A stretch of DNA of 64,000 bases from Rhodococcus sp. IEGM 1381 (GCF_030056795.1 NZ_JASHKQ010000001.1:248001-312000); one strand, 5' to 3'. Shown: positions 7,542-15,327, counted from the first letter of the stretch. Program-made: numbers and translations. Notes: a model not told the origin generated them from the letters alone.

Positions 7542-9131
7542 ATGAACGATTCAGAGCACGCTGCCCCGCCGACGCGAGCGGCGAATGCCAGAAGCTGGTG
7601 GGCCCTGGTGGCGCTGTGTGGTGCGGTGCTGCTGGTGATGGTCGACAACACAATCGTCAATGTCGCATTACCGACCATCAGTCGCGATCTCGGTGCGAGC
7701 AACTCTGGACTGCAGTGGGTCGTGGACGCGTACACCCTGACGTTCGCCGGCTTGCTGCTCACTGCCGGTCACTTCGCAGACCGCTTCGGGCGACGCAGGT
7801 TGCTGGTAATCGGTGTCGTCGGCTTCGCCGGTGTCTCGGTGTTGGCGGCGGAATCATCCACCCTCGCGCAATTGATTGCCACCCGTGCGGGCCTGGGACT
7901 CTTTGCCGCCATGGTCTTTCCGGCGACCCTGGCAATCTTGATCGGGCTCTTTCCTGATCTGAAGGAACGGGCGATCGCTGTCGGCATCTGGGCGGGTACG
8001 TCCGGCATCGCGGTTGCTATCGGCCCGGTGCTCGGCGGCTGGCTTCTCGAGCATTACTCGTGGTCGGCGGTGTTCTGGATTAACCTTCCCATTGCCGCTG
8101 CCGTCCTCGCAGGTATCGCCGCGGTGGTGCCCAGCGGCGGCATGGCGCAGCCCGGGCCGTTCGACCTTGCCGGTGCGGTGACGTCGATCGCGGGTGTCGC
8201 ACTGCTGGTCTACACCTTGATCGAAGGCCCGAACCACGGCTGGGGTTCGCTGCAGACCATTGCCGGGTTCATCGGCGCGGCAACGATTCTCGCGCTGTTC
8301 GTACTCCGAGAGCTCCGTACGGGCCACCCAATCCTGAACGTCCGATTGTTCACGAACCGCGCATTCTCGGTGGCGTCGGGTCTGATCGCGGTTGCGTTCT
8401 TCAGCCTGTTTGGTTTCATCTTCCTGATCACCCAGTATTTCCAGGCGGTGAAGGGCTACGGGCCGCTGGAAGCGGGCTTGCACACGCTCCCGTTCGCAGT
8501 GGTGATGGCCGTGTCCTCGCCGTTGGCGATGATGCTCGCGCGGGTTCTCGGACCCGGCCGGGTGGCAGCACTCGGATCGGCAATCATGGCCTCGGGTTTC
8601 GCTCTGGTGCTGCTCGCAGACCGGGACGCCTCGTACTGGGGGCTGATTGTTTGGTCGATGAGTCTGATGGCGATGGGACTCGCCTTCGTGCAAGGTCCGG
8701 CCACCAACATCATCATGAACTCCCTGTCGCCACAACAGACCGGTGCCGGCTCGGCGGTCAACGACGTGACCAGAGAACTCGGCGGCACCTTGGGCGTGGC
8801 GGTGCTCGGATCGGTGCTCTCGTCGGTTTACACCACCCAGCTCGGCAACCAACTGGACGGCAGTGGCCTGCCGGTCGAGGCTGTCGAAGCATCGAAGGCC
8901 TCCGTGATGGCCGGAGTCCAGGTGGCAAATGCGATTCCGGGGCCCGGCGGCGCTCAGTTTCTGGCCACCATCCAGGATGCTTTTGTCGCCGGACTACACA
9001 GCTCCGTCATCGTGGCAGTGGTCGCGGCAGGTCTGGTCGCACCGGTCGCCTGGTTCACTCTGCGAGGCAAGCAACTCGGGGACTCGGTCGTCGCGGAGCC
9101 CGGGCCTGAGGACGTCCTGGCCAAAGCCTGA
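7542..9131 (+). CDS. DHA2-family (14-TM) MFS drug efflux transporter
   Basis: A 529-residue membrane protein with about fourteen hydrophobic segments, the size and layout of EmrB/QacA proton-drug antiporters. Motif A appears as GHFADRFGRRRLLVIG after the second segment, and motif C as GPVLGGWLLEHYSWSAVFWINLP in the fifth, both diagnostic of drug:H+ antiporters. The start ATG at 7542 follows an AAGGGGACAACCG ribosome site. It is divergently controlled with the TetR repressor, and the next gene (9272) is a small putative monooxygenase-like protein. Its substrate is unknown but probably a hydrophobic compound. Confidence 0.9.
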   Translation: MNDSEHAAPPTRAANARSWWALVALCGAVLLVMVDNTIVNVALPTISRDLGASNSGLQWVVDAYTLTFAGLLLTAGHFADRFGRRRLLVIGVVGFAGVSVLAAESSTLAQLIATRAGLGLFAAMVFPATLAILIGLFPDLKERAIAVGIWAGTSGIAVAIGPVLGGWLLEHYSWSAVFWINLPIAAAVLAGIAAVVPSGGMAQPGPFDLAGAVTSIAGVALLVYTLIEGPNHGWGSLQTIAGFIGAATILALFVLRELRTGHPILNVRLFTNRAFSVASGLIAVAFFSLFGFIFLITQYFQAVKGYGPLEAGLHTLPFAVVMAVSSPLAMMLARVLGPGRVAALGSAIMASGFALVLLADRDASYWGLIVWSMSLMAMGLAFVQGPATNIIMNSLSPQQTGAGSAVNDVTRELGGTLGVAVLGSVLSSVYTTQLGNQLDGSGLPVEAVEASKASVMAGVQVANAIPGPGGAQFLATIQDAFVAGLHSSVIVAVVAAGLVAPVAWFTLRGKQLGDSVVAEPGPEDVLAKA

Positions 9132-9271
9132 CAAGGGGACCCCATGTGTGAACGCGAGTAGATCTACCTTCGGCCCTTACAAGCCGGATGCTGTTGTAGA
9201 ACTGTGTTCCAGAGCAGCGTCGTTGCTTCCACGTTGACCCCACAGGTCGACCATGACGAAAGGGGCAACCA

Positions 9272-9667
9272 ATGCCTACCCTTCCTTGGACAGCGGGGCC
9301 GGCCGCGCCGGAGTTGACCGACAGTGAATCGGTAGTCATGGCCTCGCGCTTCGAGTTGACCACATTCCGCCAGGTGCCGGCGTTTTTTGTTGCAGCTCTA
9401 CGCGTGTACCGGCAGGTGCGGCGAGCTGACGGCGCAATAGGTGTCACCTTGACCGCCCACCCACTACGCCGCGAATTCTTTACGCTGAGCTCCTGGCGAG
9501 ACCGCGCCGCCATCGACGCGATGGTCCGCACCGAACCACACCTGTCGGTCATGAACGGATTCCGCGACTACACCGCCGACGCCTCGTTCGTGTTCTGGAC
9601 CATTACTGCCACCTCGCGGCCCACCTGGAAAGAGGCCCACCAACGGCTCGCCGATCAATCGGAGTAG
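9272..9667 (+). CDS. Small ABM-fold/monooxygenase-like protein
   Basis: A 131-residue soluble protein. The central part (RFELTTFRQVPAFFVAALRV, then TLSSWRDRAAIDAMVRTEPH) resembles dimeric alpha/beta-barrel proteins of the antibiotic biosynthesis monooxygenase or DUF3291 type, in which a size-of-step phrase (F-x-T-x-S-x-W) precedes a helix. Function is unassigned. The ATG at 9272 has GAAAGGGG about seven bases upstream; an earlier ATG at 9253 lacks one. It lies downstream of the efflux gene with a 140-base gap and may have its own promoter. Confidence 0.6.
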   Translation: MPTLPWTAGPAAPELTDSESVVMASRFELTTFRQVPAFFVAALRVYRQVRRADGAIGVTLTAHPLRREFFTLSSWRDRAAIDAMVRTEPHLSVMNGFRDYTADASFVFWTITATSRPTWKEAHQRLADQSE

Positions 9668-10004
9668 GAAGGCGCAGGCCGTACGCGTCGTGAACACCTC
9701 ATCACGACTCCCGAGGCGGTGATCGCAGCGGGCGCGCCCGCGTCGCGGGCAGAGCTCGGTGGACTGGTGTCGGTTATCGATCGCCTGTTACCGCACCGTC
9801 AAGATATCTTGACGATGGCCGGTCGAGCCGTCCAAAGAAGCTGGCCGGCTTCCTCCGTCGATTCTTGATATTGGTCGGTCACTGGCGTCGAAAGATGGGG
9901 AACTGGTCGAGAATTTGAGCGGCTCGCGTTGGGCAATTGGAGCACCGCCTCCGATACGAACGTGGGAGACCCCGCGCCGGGAGCCTGGCACGTCAATGTC
10001 TGCG
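9668..10004. other. Intergenic stretch at the left edge of the island
   Basis: I see no plausible gene in these 337 bases. They contain the palindromic element at 9789-9814 and mark the transition from ordinary high-GC sequence to the lower-GC island. I looked for a copy of the tRNA-Arg 3' end here as an attachment-site scar and did not find one. Confidence 0.4.
9789..9814. repeat. CCGCACC joined to perfect palindrome CGTCAAGATATCTTGACG
   Basis: Bases 9797-9814 form a perfect 18-base palindrome preceded by TTACCGCAC. The element at 5053-5081 has the same order and shares CCGCACCGTCAAGA. It could be a regulator site or an integration relic. Confidence 0.45.
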
Positions 10005-10415
10005 TTACCCTCGACCGTTCGATTGGGCGCCGCGGATGCGGTCCCAGGCTCGTTGCAACCAGGTAGTTGGGGCCGACGGAGTCGGCAATTGGGAGTGCGC
10101 TGCTCTATCGCGGGCGGTGGCGGACTGAGTGGCCTTCGCCGAGATGGGCCGCAACCAGGCGATACTGTTGTTGTGGACGTAGTAATGAGATCGGCACGCT
10201 AGCTGTCCATTGCCGATCGATGGACGCAGCGAGACGGTGCCGTCGAAGGTGATGGACCAATCTTTAGGTCCAAATGGGGTGACGACCTTGTTCTCGCACC
10301 CACATGCGCAGAGGTGGACTGCTGTCTCGTACTGCATTGAGATGTAAAGGCTGCCCGGTTCCGGGTTCGCTGGGATGGAGTCGAGGAAGATAGGGCTCAA
10401 GGTTCGAGATTTCAT
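10005..10415 (-). CDS. DUF6527-family cysteine-rich protein of a ubiquitin-like operon
   Basis: A 136-residue protein. Residues 34-40 (HLCACGC) and 74-77 (CRSH) supply four Cys and two His, and between them PFGPKDWSITFDGTVSLRPSI matches my memory of the DUF6527 family, which travels with prokaryotic ubiquitin-like and E1-like genes. A single metal site is likely. The C-terminal 50 residues are basic and low in complexity. The start overlaps the stop of the ThiF gene by four bases (ATGA), indicating translational coupling. Its role in the pathway is not established; a scaffold or a RING-like accessory is conceivable but is inference. Confidence 0.75.
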   Translation of the reverse strand: MKSRTLSPIFLDSIPANPEPGSLYISMQYETAVHLCACGCENKVVTPFGPKDWSITFDGTVSLRPSIGNGQLACRSHYYVHNNSIAWLRPISAKATQSATARDRAAHSQLPTPSAPTTWLQRAWDRIRGAQSNGRG

Positions 10416-11653
10416 GCCGCATCCTCGGCGTGTGAGTTCACGACGGACCCAGTGCTGTCCTGGTGGTCACTGTTGCCGTAACGGTGATGTAGGTCGCCAC
10501 CGTCGACGACGTACACCGAGTGGCGTTCATCCTCGACGTCGGCATAAAAGCCAAGGAGTTTTTTGTACCGGAGGACGGCCAGGTTCGCGGCGAGGGCATT
10601 GAGTTCGTCGACTTGAAGATTGGTGTCGTACTCCGCGTCCTCGCCTACGAAATACGAGATGAGGCCGTCTTTCGCGATGTGGTTGCTGCGGCCGGGGGTA
10701 GAGGTGGTGATGCGGAGCTGACCGTTTATGCCGTTGGCGTCTTTGCTCAGGCCGACGCCGGTGTCGATGAAGGGAATGTTGTTGACAGTGAGAGTCTCTA
10801 CGATGGTCCTCTTGTCCGGACCGGTGTCCATGGCGAGGAACACGAAACTGGCGTTGAGAAGCTCGTGAATATTCTCGGCAGTTACGTAGACGGGGTGCGG
10901 GATAACGCCGCGTCGCATCACCGAGTACATCGCGGTGTAATAGTCGACTTTCATCGTGCTGGAGGCGACATCCTCGAAGCTGGCGGCACCGGGAGCGCGG
11001 AATGCGTTGTGGCTACGGAAAAAGTCGCCGTCGTAGAGGTGGATTGCGAGGGCTGGCGTCTTGGCGAGGGCATCGAGGATGTGTGCACCGGTGCCACCGA
11101 GACCGATGATAACTACCTTGTCGACCGCGAGTCGGTTGTTCAGCTCTGTAATGCCCGCACGGCTGGAAAAGGTGTCGACGTACTTGAAGACTCCGTCGTC
11201 CTCGTCAGTCTGTAATGGCTTGAAGGAGTACGGGTTTGCGGCTGGATCCACAGCCTCAGCAGGCCCGGCGATCATGGCGGCATAGTATGTGACTTTTCCG
11301 TAGAAGTCTGGATACCCACCGTCGGGCTTTTGCGAGAACCCGCAGCTGGCAGTTAGTTCCGGAGTAGCGGACCACTTTTCGACGCCTTCGTTGACTAGCC
11401 CGTCTATGGCATGGCCGTTCTTGTCGTGCGGGACGCCACCGACAAAGCACATGACGTGGGTGCTGGGCGCGGTGGTGCTGTTGCCCGCCAGGTCCAGAGG
11501 ACAGAGGAGAGAACCCCAGTGGACTTGAGCGGCAGCGTCGACGTAAGGCACGTCGTCCACGACGAGGAAACCGTTGATTATGCGAACGGCAAAGCCATCC
11601 TGTACGAGTCGGGCCAGGTCAGTACTACTACGAACGAGTTGTGAGGCGAACAT
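10412..11653 (-). CDS. DUF6791-ThiF (E1-like) adenylyltransferase
   Basis: A 413-residue two-domain protein. Residues 1-150 match the DUF6791 N-terminal region (HVMCFVGGVPHDKNG, then PDFYGKVTYYAAMIAGPAEAVDP). Residues 160-380 are a ThiF/E1 Rossmann domain: nucleotide loop GLGGTG at 184-189, acidic DGD at 208-210, NAFR with the ATP-contacting Arg at 219, and Lys 235. Such domains adenylate the C-terminus of a ubiquitin-like partner. All three Cys (51, 69, 104) lie in the N-terminal domain; the ThiF domain has none, so it lacks the usual thioester Cys and the CxxC zinc pairs. The start overlaps the multiubiquitin gene by 26 bases. Confidence 0.85.
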   Translation of the reverse strand: MFASQLVRSSTDLARLVQDGFAVRIINGFLVVDDVPYVDAAAQVHWGSLLCPLDLAGNSTTAPSTHVMCFVGGVPHDKNGHAIDGLVNEGVEKWSATPELTASCGFSQKPDGGYPDFYGKVTYYAAMIAGPAEAVDPAANPYSFKPLQTDEDDGVFKYVDTFSSRAGITELNNRLAVDKVVIIGLGGTGAHILDALAKTPALAIHLYDGDFFRSHNAFRAPGAASFEDVASSTMKVDYYTAMYSVMRRGVIPHPVYVTAENIHELLNASFVFLAMDTGPDKRTIVETLTVNNIPFIDTGVGLSKDANGINGQLRITTSTPGRSNHIAKDGLISYFVGEDAEYDTNLQVDELNALAANLAVLRYKKLLGFYADVEDERHSVYVVDGGDLHHRYGNSDHQDSTGSVVNSHAEDAA

Positions 11654-11909
11654 TGAATGTCGTGCCCTTCTTCTTGACTGTCACGGACTCGCCTGCCACC
11701 AAGGTGCCGTTTGCTTTGCCTCCATGGGACGGGTCGGCATGCCGGTAGGTAACGGTGAACATGGCCGCTGCGTCATGGCCGGGGTAGGCGAGTTCGCCTA
11801 GCTCTTCGTAAGAGACAGTCTTGTCGCGCAGTTGAGTTTCGGTGCCGTTGATGACTACCTCAACGTCCTTGTCCTTCTTTTTGCTCAACTCTTCGGTGCT
11901 AGCGGTCAT
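11628..11909 (-). CDS. Multiubiquitin-type ubiquitin-like protein
   Basis: A 93-residue protein with a charged N-terminal tail (STEELSKKKDKD) and one beta-grasp unit. The conserved core YPGHDAAAMFTVTYRHADP, the HGGK-GTL turn and the ending VTVKKKGTTFNVRLTTRS match the prokaryotic multiubiquitin family. There is no C-terminal Gly-Gly, as is common in that family. The start at 11909 is chosen because AAGGAG lies six bases upstream; the longer frame from 11924 would place this ribosome site inside the gene. It is first in a three-gene operon with the E1-like and DUF6527 proteins and is the presumed modifier or substrate of the system. Confidence 0.82.
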   Translation of the reverse strand: MTASTEELSKKKDKDVEVVINGTETQLRDKTVSYEELGELAYPGHDAAAMFTVTYRHADPSHGGKANGTLVAGESVTVKKKGTTFNVRLTTRS

Positions 11910-11967
11910 GACGGGCTCCTTCATTCGTAAGTAGGGCAGGAATGATGCTCTGGTAAAATCGTACCAT

Positions 11968-11992
11968 GCTCATCACCCTTAGGGTGATGAGC
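11968..11992. promoter_or_regulatory. Perfect 25-base palindromic operator
   Basis: GCTCATCACCCT-T-AGGGTGATGAGC has perfect 12-base arms. It sits 59 bases upstream of the multiubiquitin start. A related palindrome lies at 12078-12098, centre to centre about 108 bases, close to a whole number of helical turns. The divergently encoded HigA-type XRE protein is the obvious candidate binder. Confidence 0.7.
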
Positions 11993-12077
11993 CAATGTTC
12001 GGAGTCAAATTCGGCGCGTTGAGGCGCGCCAGGACCTGCCGCGCCCGTAATGTGAGCGGCGCAGCCATCCACTAGTC

Positions 12078-12098
12078 CCATCATCCGATGGGTGATGG
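12078..12098. promoter_or_regulatory. Second, imperfect copy of the operator
   Basis: CCATCATCC-GAT-GGGTGATGG has nine-base arms with one mismatch and shares the half-site GGGTGATG with the palindrome at 11968. It ends 11 bases before the proposed GTG start of the toxin gene, a position suited to autorepression of the toxin-antitoxin operon. Confidence 0.6.
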
Positions 12099-12109
12099 AG
12101 AATAGACGC

Positions 12110-12424
12110 GTGGACCGGGAGTTTTTGGACGAGGATCTTCGCCGCCTCGCGACCGATCCGGGTTTTCGGCCGGCGGGCTGGGATGACCGGGAGGTTCGGG
12201 AATTTCATCGCCTCGTGCAATGCGCTCGGGCCGCTCATCATGAAGATGAACTGCGAAACATGCGTGTGCTGAGGATCGAAACGCATAGCAGCGATGACCC
12301 CGGTCGGGCGCAGGCGACGTTGAGTTCAGGTCGCGTTATCGATTTCAACTTCAAGAACTCTGGAAGCCACGGAACTGTGGTCTTCGGCGTCCTCTTATCT
12401 GCAGAGATGGAACCCCAGCGATGA
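12110..12424 (+). CDS. HigB-like (RelE superfamily) toxin
   Basis: A basic, 104-residue protein. FLDEDLRRLATDPGF at the start, a helical RAAHHEDELRNMRVLRIETHS middle part and the closing beta strands RVIDFNFKN and GTVVFGVLL resemble the RelE/HigB mRNA-interferase fold. The GTG at 12110 has GGAG nine bases upstream; alternatives at 12092 (GTG) and 12095 (ATG) lie inside the operator and lack a ribosome site. It overlaps the antitoxin gene by four bases (ATGA), toxin first, as is typical of higBA rather than relBE. Toxicity is inferred from family and context only. Confidence 0.65.
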   Translation: MDREFLDEDLRRLATDPGFRPAGWDDREVREFHRLVQCARAAHHEDELRNMRVLRIETHSSDDPGRAQATLSSGRVIDFNFKNSGSHGTVVFGVLLSAEMEPQR

Positions 12425-13527
12425 GCAACACGTCACATGATCCTCTACCCATCGATCAGACGCCTGTTGGTGAACTCTTGGGTGAGGAACTTGAGGCCCG
12501 CAACTGGTCTCAAGCTGATTTCGCTGCGATAATCGGTCGCCCCACTCAGTTCGTGTCCGAAATCGTGACTGGCAAGAAGGAGATTACCAGGGAGTCGGCC
12601 GCTCAGATCGGAGCCGCGCTCTCCCATTCGGCTGAATACTGGCTAAAATTGCAGGACCAGTACCTTCTCGCCGAGCAGGCCAAAAGCTCCGTGACACAAA
12701 ACAAACTCAGCGAGGTCCGCCGCCGCGCGCGACTAAATAAACTTGCACCCATACAACTCCTGCGCAAGCGAAAAATCCTCACCGGATCGTCTTTGGATGA
12801 GCTGGAAGCTGAGATAATGGAGCTATTCGACTTAGATTCGATCGAAGGCCGGCCGCAGTTTGTGGGAGCAGCTGCAGCGAAGCGCTCCAACCATGGCGAC
12901 GACATGAGCATGCTCCAGCAAGCCTGGGTCGCCTGTGTTCGCAAACAAGCCAGGAAGCGTCCTCCGACTGGGATGTACTCACCGGAGGGGCTCGTCAGAG
13001 TCGCAGAATCCCTTTCGCGGTCTGTACATAGGGCTGAGGACTTTGCAAAGCTGCCTGATCAATTCAGCGATGTTGGCGTCAGGCTCGTATACGTCGAATC
13101 ATTACCGGGCGCGAAGATCGACGGATGTGCAATGTTCGTTGACGGCCACCCAGTCATTGGTTTGTCAGGACGTGGTAAACGGCTCGATAAAGTTCTATTC
13201 ACATTGCTCCACGAGATCGCTCACATCCTTCGGGGACATGTGGATGCCGACCGACTCATTGTCGAAGATCTCGACGACGGACATACACAGGAGTCAGTAC
13301 GCGAGATTGAGGTGAACGACGACGCCGTCGATTGGATCTTCCCAACCGGATACCCGTCGGTTCCTGCACGAATAAGCGCTCCTTGGGTTGATCAAACGGC
13401 ATCCGAACTCGGCCTTTCACGCATTGTTCTTATTGGTCAATTACAAAAACGAGGGCGCTTGGATTGGCGGACGACACTGGCAAAGAATGCACCGTCGGTG
13501 AGCGAGGTCCTTCCGCTCTGGACTTAG
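12421..13527 (+). CDS. HigA-type antitoxin fused to ImmA/IrrE metalloprotease domain
   Basis: A 368-residue protein. Residues 12-80 are a HigA-like XRE helix-turn-helix (PVGELLGEELEARNWSQADFA, then PTQFVSEIVTGKKEIT and AEYWLKLQ). Residues 200-330 are an ImmA/IrrE-like zinc peptidase: LLHEIAH with the HExxH motif at His264-Glu265-His268 and a downstream EIEVNDDAVDWIFP helix in the place of the family's E-x2-A-N motif. A degradable or self-cleaving antitoxin is plausible. Cotranscribed with the HigB-like toxin, it probably binds the palindromes at 11968 and 12078 and so may also control the ubiquitin-like operon. GC is visibly lower (28 of 60 bases in 12781-12840). Confidence 0.85.
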   Translation: MSNTSHDPLPIDQTPVGELLGEELEARNWSQADFAAIIGRPTQFVSEIVTGKKEITRESAAQIGAALSHSAEYWLKLQDQYLLAEQAKSSVTQNKLSEVRRRARLNKLAPIQLLRKRKILTGSSLDELEAEIMELFDLDSIEGRPQFVGAAAAKRSNHGDDMSMLQQAWVACVRKQARKRPPTGMYSPEGLVRVAESLSRSVHRAEDFAKLPDQFSDVGVRLVYVESLPGAKIDGCAMFVDGHPVIGLSGRGKRLDKVLFTLLHEIAHILRGHVDADRLIVEDLDDGHTQESVREIEVNDDAVDWIFPTGYPSVPARISAPWVDQTASELGLSRIVLIGQLQKRGRLDWRTTLAKNAPSVSEVLPLWT

Positions 13528-13606
13528 AGCGCAAATTCCGTGGGGTCTACATTTGGCCCCGACCCTGTGGCGAGTCACGTGCTACCCCAACCTCCCTTTT
13601 CCCTTG

Positions 13607-14781
13607 TTAGAGACCTATGTCGACGACTGCGTTGCCGAGGAGCGGAGCGTGTTCGCGGCGGTACACCTCGACGGAGTCGAGGCTGGCGTGTCCGGTCTGC
13701 CGGGCGATGGCGGAGCCGTCGGCCCCGTTGCGAGCGCCTTGGGTGACGAAGCCGGCTCGCAGTGAGTGTCCGCCTAGCTTGGTGACGGCAGTGGGGTCGT
13801 AGCCTGCGTGTTCTGCGCGGCGGCGGATGGTCTGGTGGATCGCGGCTCCGGACAGTGCCGTTGAGCCAAGGTTGCCGTTCTTGGCCACCGCGCGAAGCAG
13901 TGGTGCGCGGGCGGCGGTGCGGGGTACTCCCCCGCGGCACACGTGCTCGGTGAACGCTTCAGGCTTTCGGAGTAGGCGGATGACGGATGACCTGCCGCCA
14001 GCGTCGAACGCAGCCACGACCTGGATCCATCGGACGTACGCGCAGGGCGGGCAGGTCTGATGGGAGTCGTTGTACGGCAGCGCCTTCACCGCTCCCCTGC
14101 CCTCTTGGTCGGTCTTCGACTTCCGCAGCCGGACATGAAGTCCGTCGTGACGATGCACGGTGACGTCTCCGCACACCATCTCTGACAACTCACTTCGTCG
14201 GTAGGCACCAGCGAATCCAAGCAGAAGGATGGCCGAGTCGCGGCGTTCCAAGACGTCGTCGGCCCAGCCTCGGCACCGGTCTCGGGCGGTTTTTACAAGC
14301 AGCTTGATGTCCTCGACGAGGAGGGGATCGCGTGGAGTACGGGCCGGTCCCCCGCAGTTGCGTACTCGCGCCGGATGCCGGACAGGGTGGCAGTGACGAG
14401 TTCGTGCGCTGACGGCGAAAGGTAGCCGCTAGTTCGGTGCTGGTGGTTGATCGCGGCGATCCATGTGCCGAAGGTGGCGGCCGCGTAAGCCCGCTCCCCT
14501 GTTTCGGTGCGGGTGTCGGCGGCGTCGACGAGGTAGGCGGCAACAGTGACCGGGTGCGCCGGCAACGTCACGTGACCATTCGACTCGCACCAGTTGGTGA
14601 AGCGTCTCCACGCCGCGGCGTAGGTCTTGCGGGTTCCCTCGGACCGGGAGGAGTGCACTGCGCTCGCGATCCGCTTCGCGACGGCGGGTGGGATCTCCGG
14701 CTCGACCGCGACCGACCTGCCAGCCTCGGCAGTGCCCGCAACGGTGGTCACGGCAGGTGTTCGGCCTGATCGGAAGTCCAT
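13607..14781 (-). pseudogene. Tyrosine recombinase/integrase broken by a one-base deletion
   Basis: The N-terminal half (14781 to about 14353) is a SAM-like core-binding domain (RKTYAAAWRRFTNWC). The catalytic half (about 14348 to 13607) lies in another frame and holds the Arg in AYRRSEL, the HSLRAGF box, QTGHAS and the nucleophilic Tyr in VEVYRRE. Joining the frames at the C5 run at 14349-14353 restores a continuous protein (REYATAGGPARTPRDPLLVE), so loss of one C is the simplest explanation. Without the shift, translation ends at a TAA just after SSCL. The gene sits next to tRNA-Arg and probably brought in the island; a sequencing slip in the homopolymer cannot be excluded. Confidence 0.8.
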
Positions 14782-15157
14782 ATCGGCAGCGTAGCGCAGG
14801 TCACCGACACGCCTGCAGCGCAAAACTGTGCTGAACTGGTGTTTCGCCATAGACGGTGCGGAAAATGGAATTAACCGCGGCGACATCTCAGCGACGATTT
14901 CAGTCGCTGTTCGACGCCCACGTCGCTACGGAATGCGGTTGTCGACACTTACGTTCCGAAGTTGGAAACCCACACAGAGTTCGCTGGGAACGTACGAACG
15001 CCTCTGGACAGTCGAATCCGGTTGTGGAGGCGAAGCGCACCCACACGGGGTAATCCGTCGATCGGCCACCGACGTTCACACAAGTCCACATCACTCAACA
15101 CTTTCGACGCAGTGCAGATCGTTTGTGTTGAGTTGGAGACACATCCAACACATTCAA
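14782..15157. other. Non-coding region between broken integrase and tRNA-Arg
   Basis: About 375 bases with no credible gene. At 14853-14864 the plus strand reads GACGGTGCGGAAA, the reverse complement of the core of the dispersed 13-mer found at 1-5 kb. This is where an attachment site would be expected, but I cannot identify its partner at the island's other end. Confidence 0.35.
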
Positions 15158-15197
15158 AGAGCCCCTGGGCTACGAATATTCGCAGCTCAGGGGCTCT
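15158..15197 (-). terminator. Hairpin terminator downstream of tRNA-Arg
   Basis: AGAGCCCCTG and CAGGGGCTCT form ten-base perfect arms around a 20-base loop, immediately beyond the tRNA-Arg 3' end, followed on the minus strand by CTTTG. A weak U-tract makes it a moderate intrinsic terminator candidate. Confidence 0.65.
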
Positions 15198-15203
15198 CTT
15201 CTG

Positions 15204-15276
15204 TGCGCCCGAAGGGATTCGAACCCCTAACCTCCTGATCCGTAGTCAGGTGCTCTATCCGTTGAGCTACGGGCGC
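15204..15276 (-). tRNA. tRNA-Arg (anticodon ACG)
   Basis: A 73-base cloverleaf on the minus strand. The acceptor GCGCCCG pairs with CGGGCGC, the discriminator is A, the anticodon stem CCTGA/TCAGG encloses CTACGGA with anticodon ACG, and the T-arm contains GGTTCGAATCC. CCA is not encoded. The 3' end faces the broken integrase, which is the usual orientation for tRNA-targeted islands. Confidence 0.95.
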
Positions 15277-15327
15277 ATGTTCAGTTGTCGTACTGGTGGA
15301 ACTGAACAGTAGTTGTCCTACTGTCCG

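Noticed and set aside
9668..10004. Left attachment site matching the tRNA-Arg 3' end
   Set aside because: I looked for TTCGAATCCCTTCGGGCGCA or its complement near the left side of the island and found no copy, so island ends remain undefined.
11899..12084. 61-codon minus-strand frame upstream of the multiubiquitin gene
   Set aside because: It covers both promoter region and palindrome, has no ribosome site, and its sequence is not protein-like.
14190..14543. Separate 117-codon minus-strand frame bridging the integrase halves
   Set aside because: Rich in Pro, Ser and Arg and out of frame with both halves; a single C insertion in the C5 run explains the break better.
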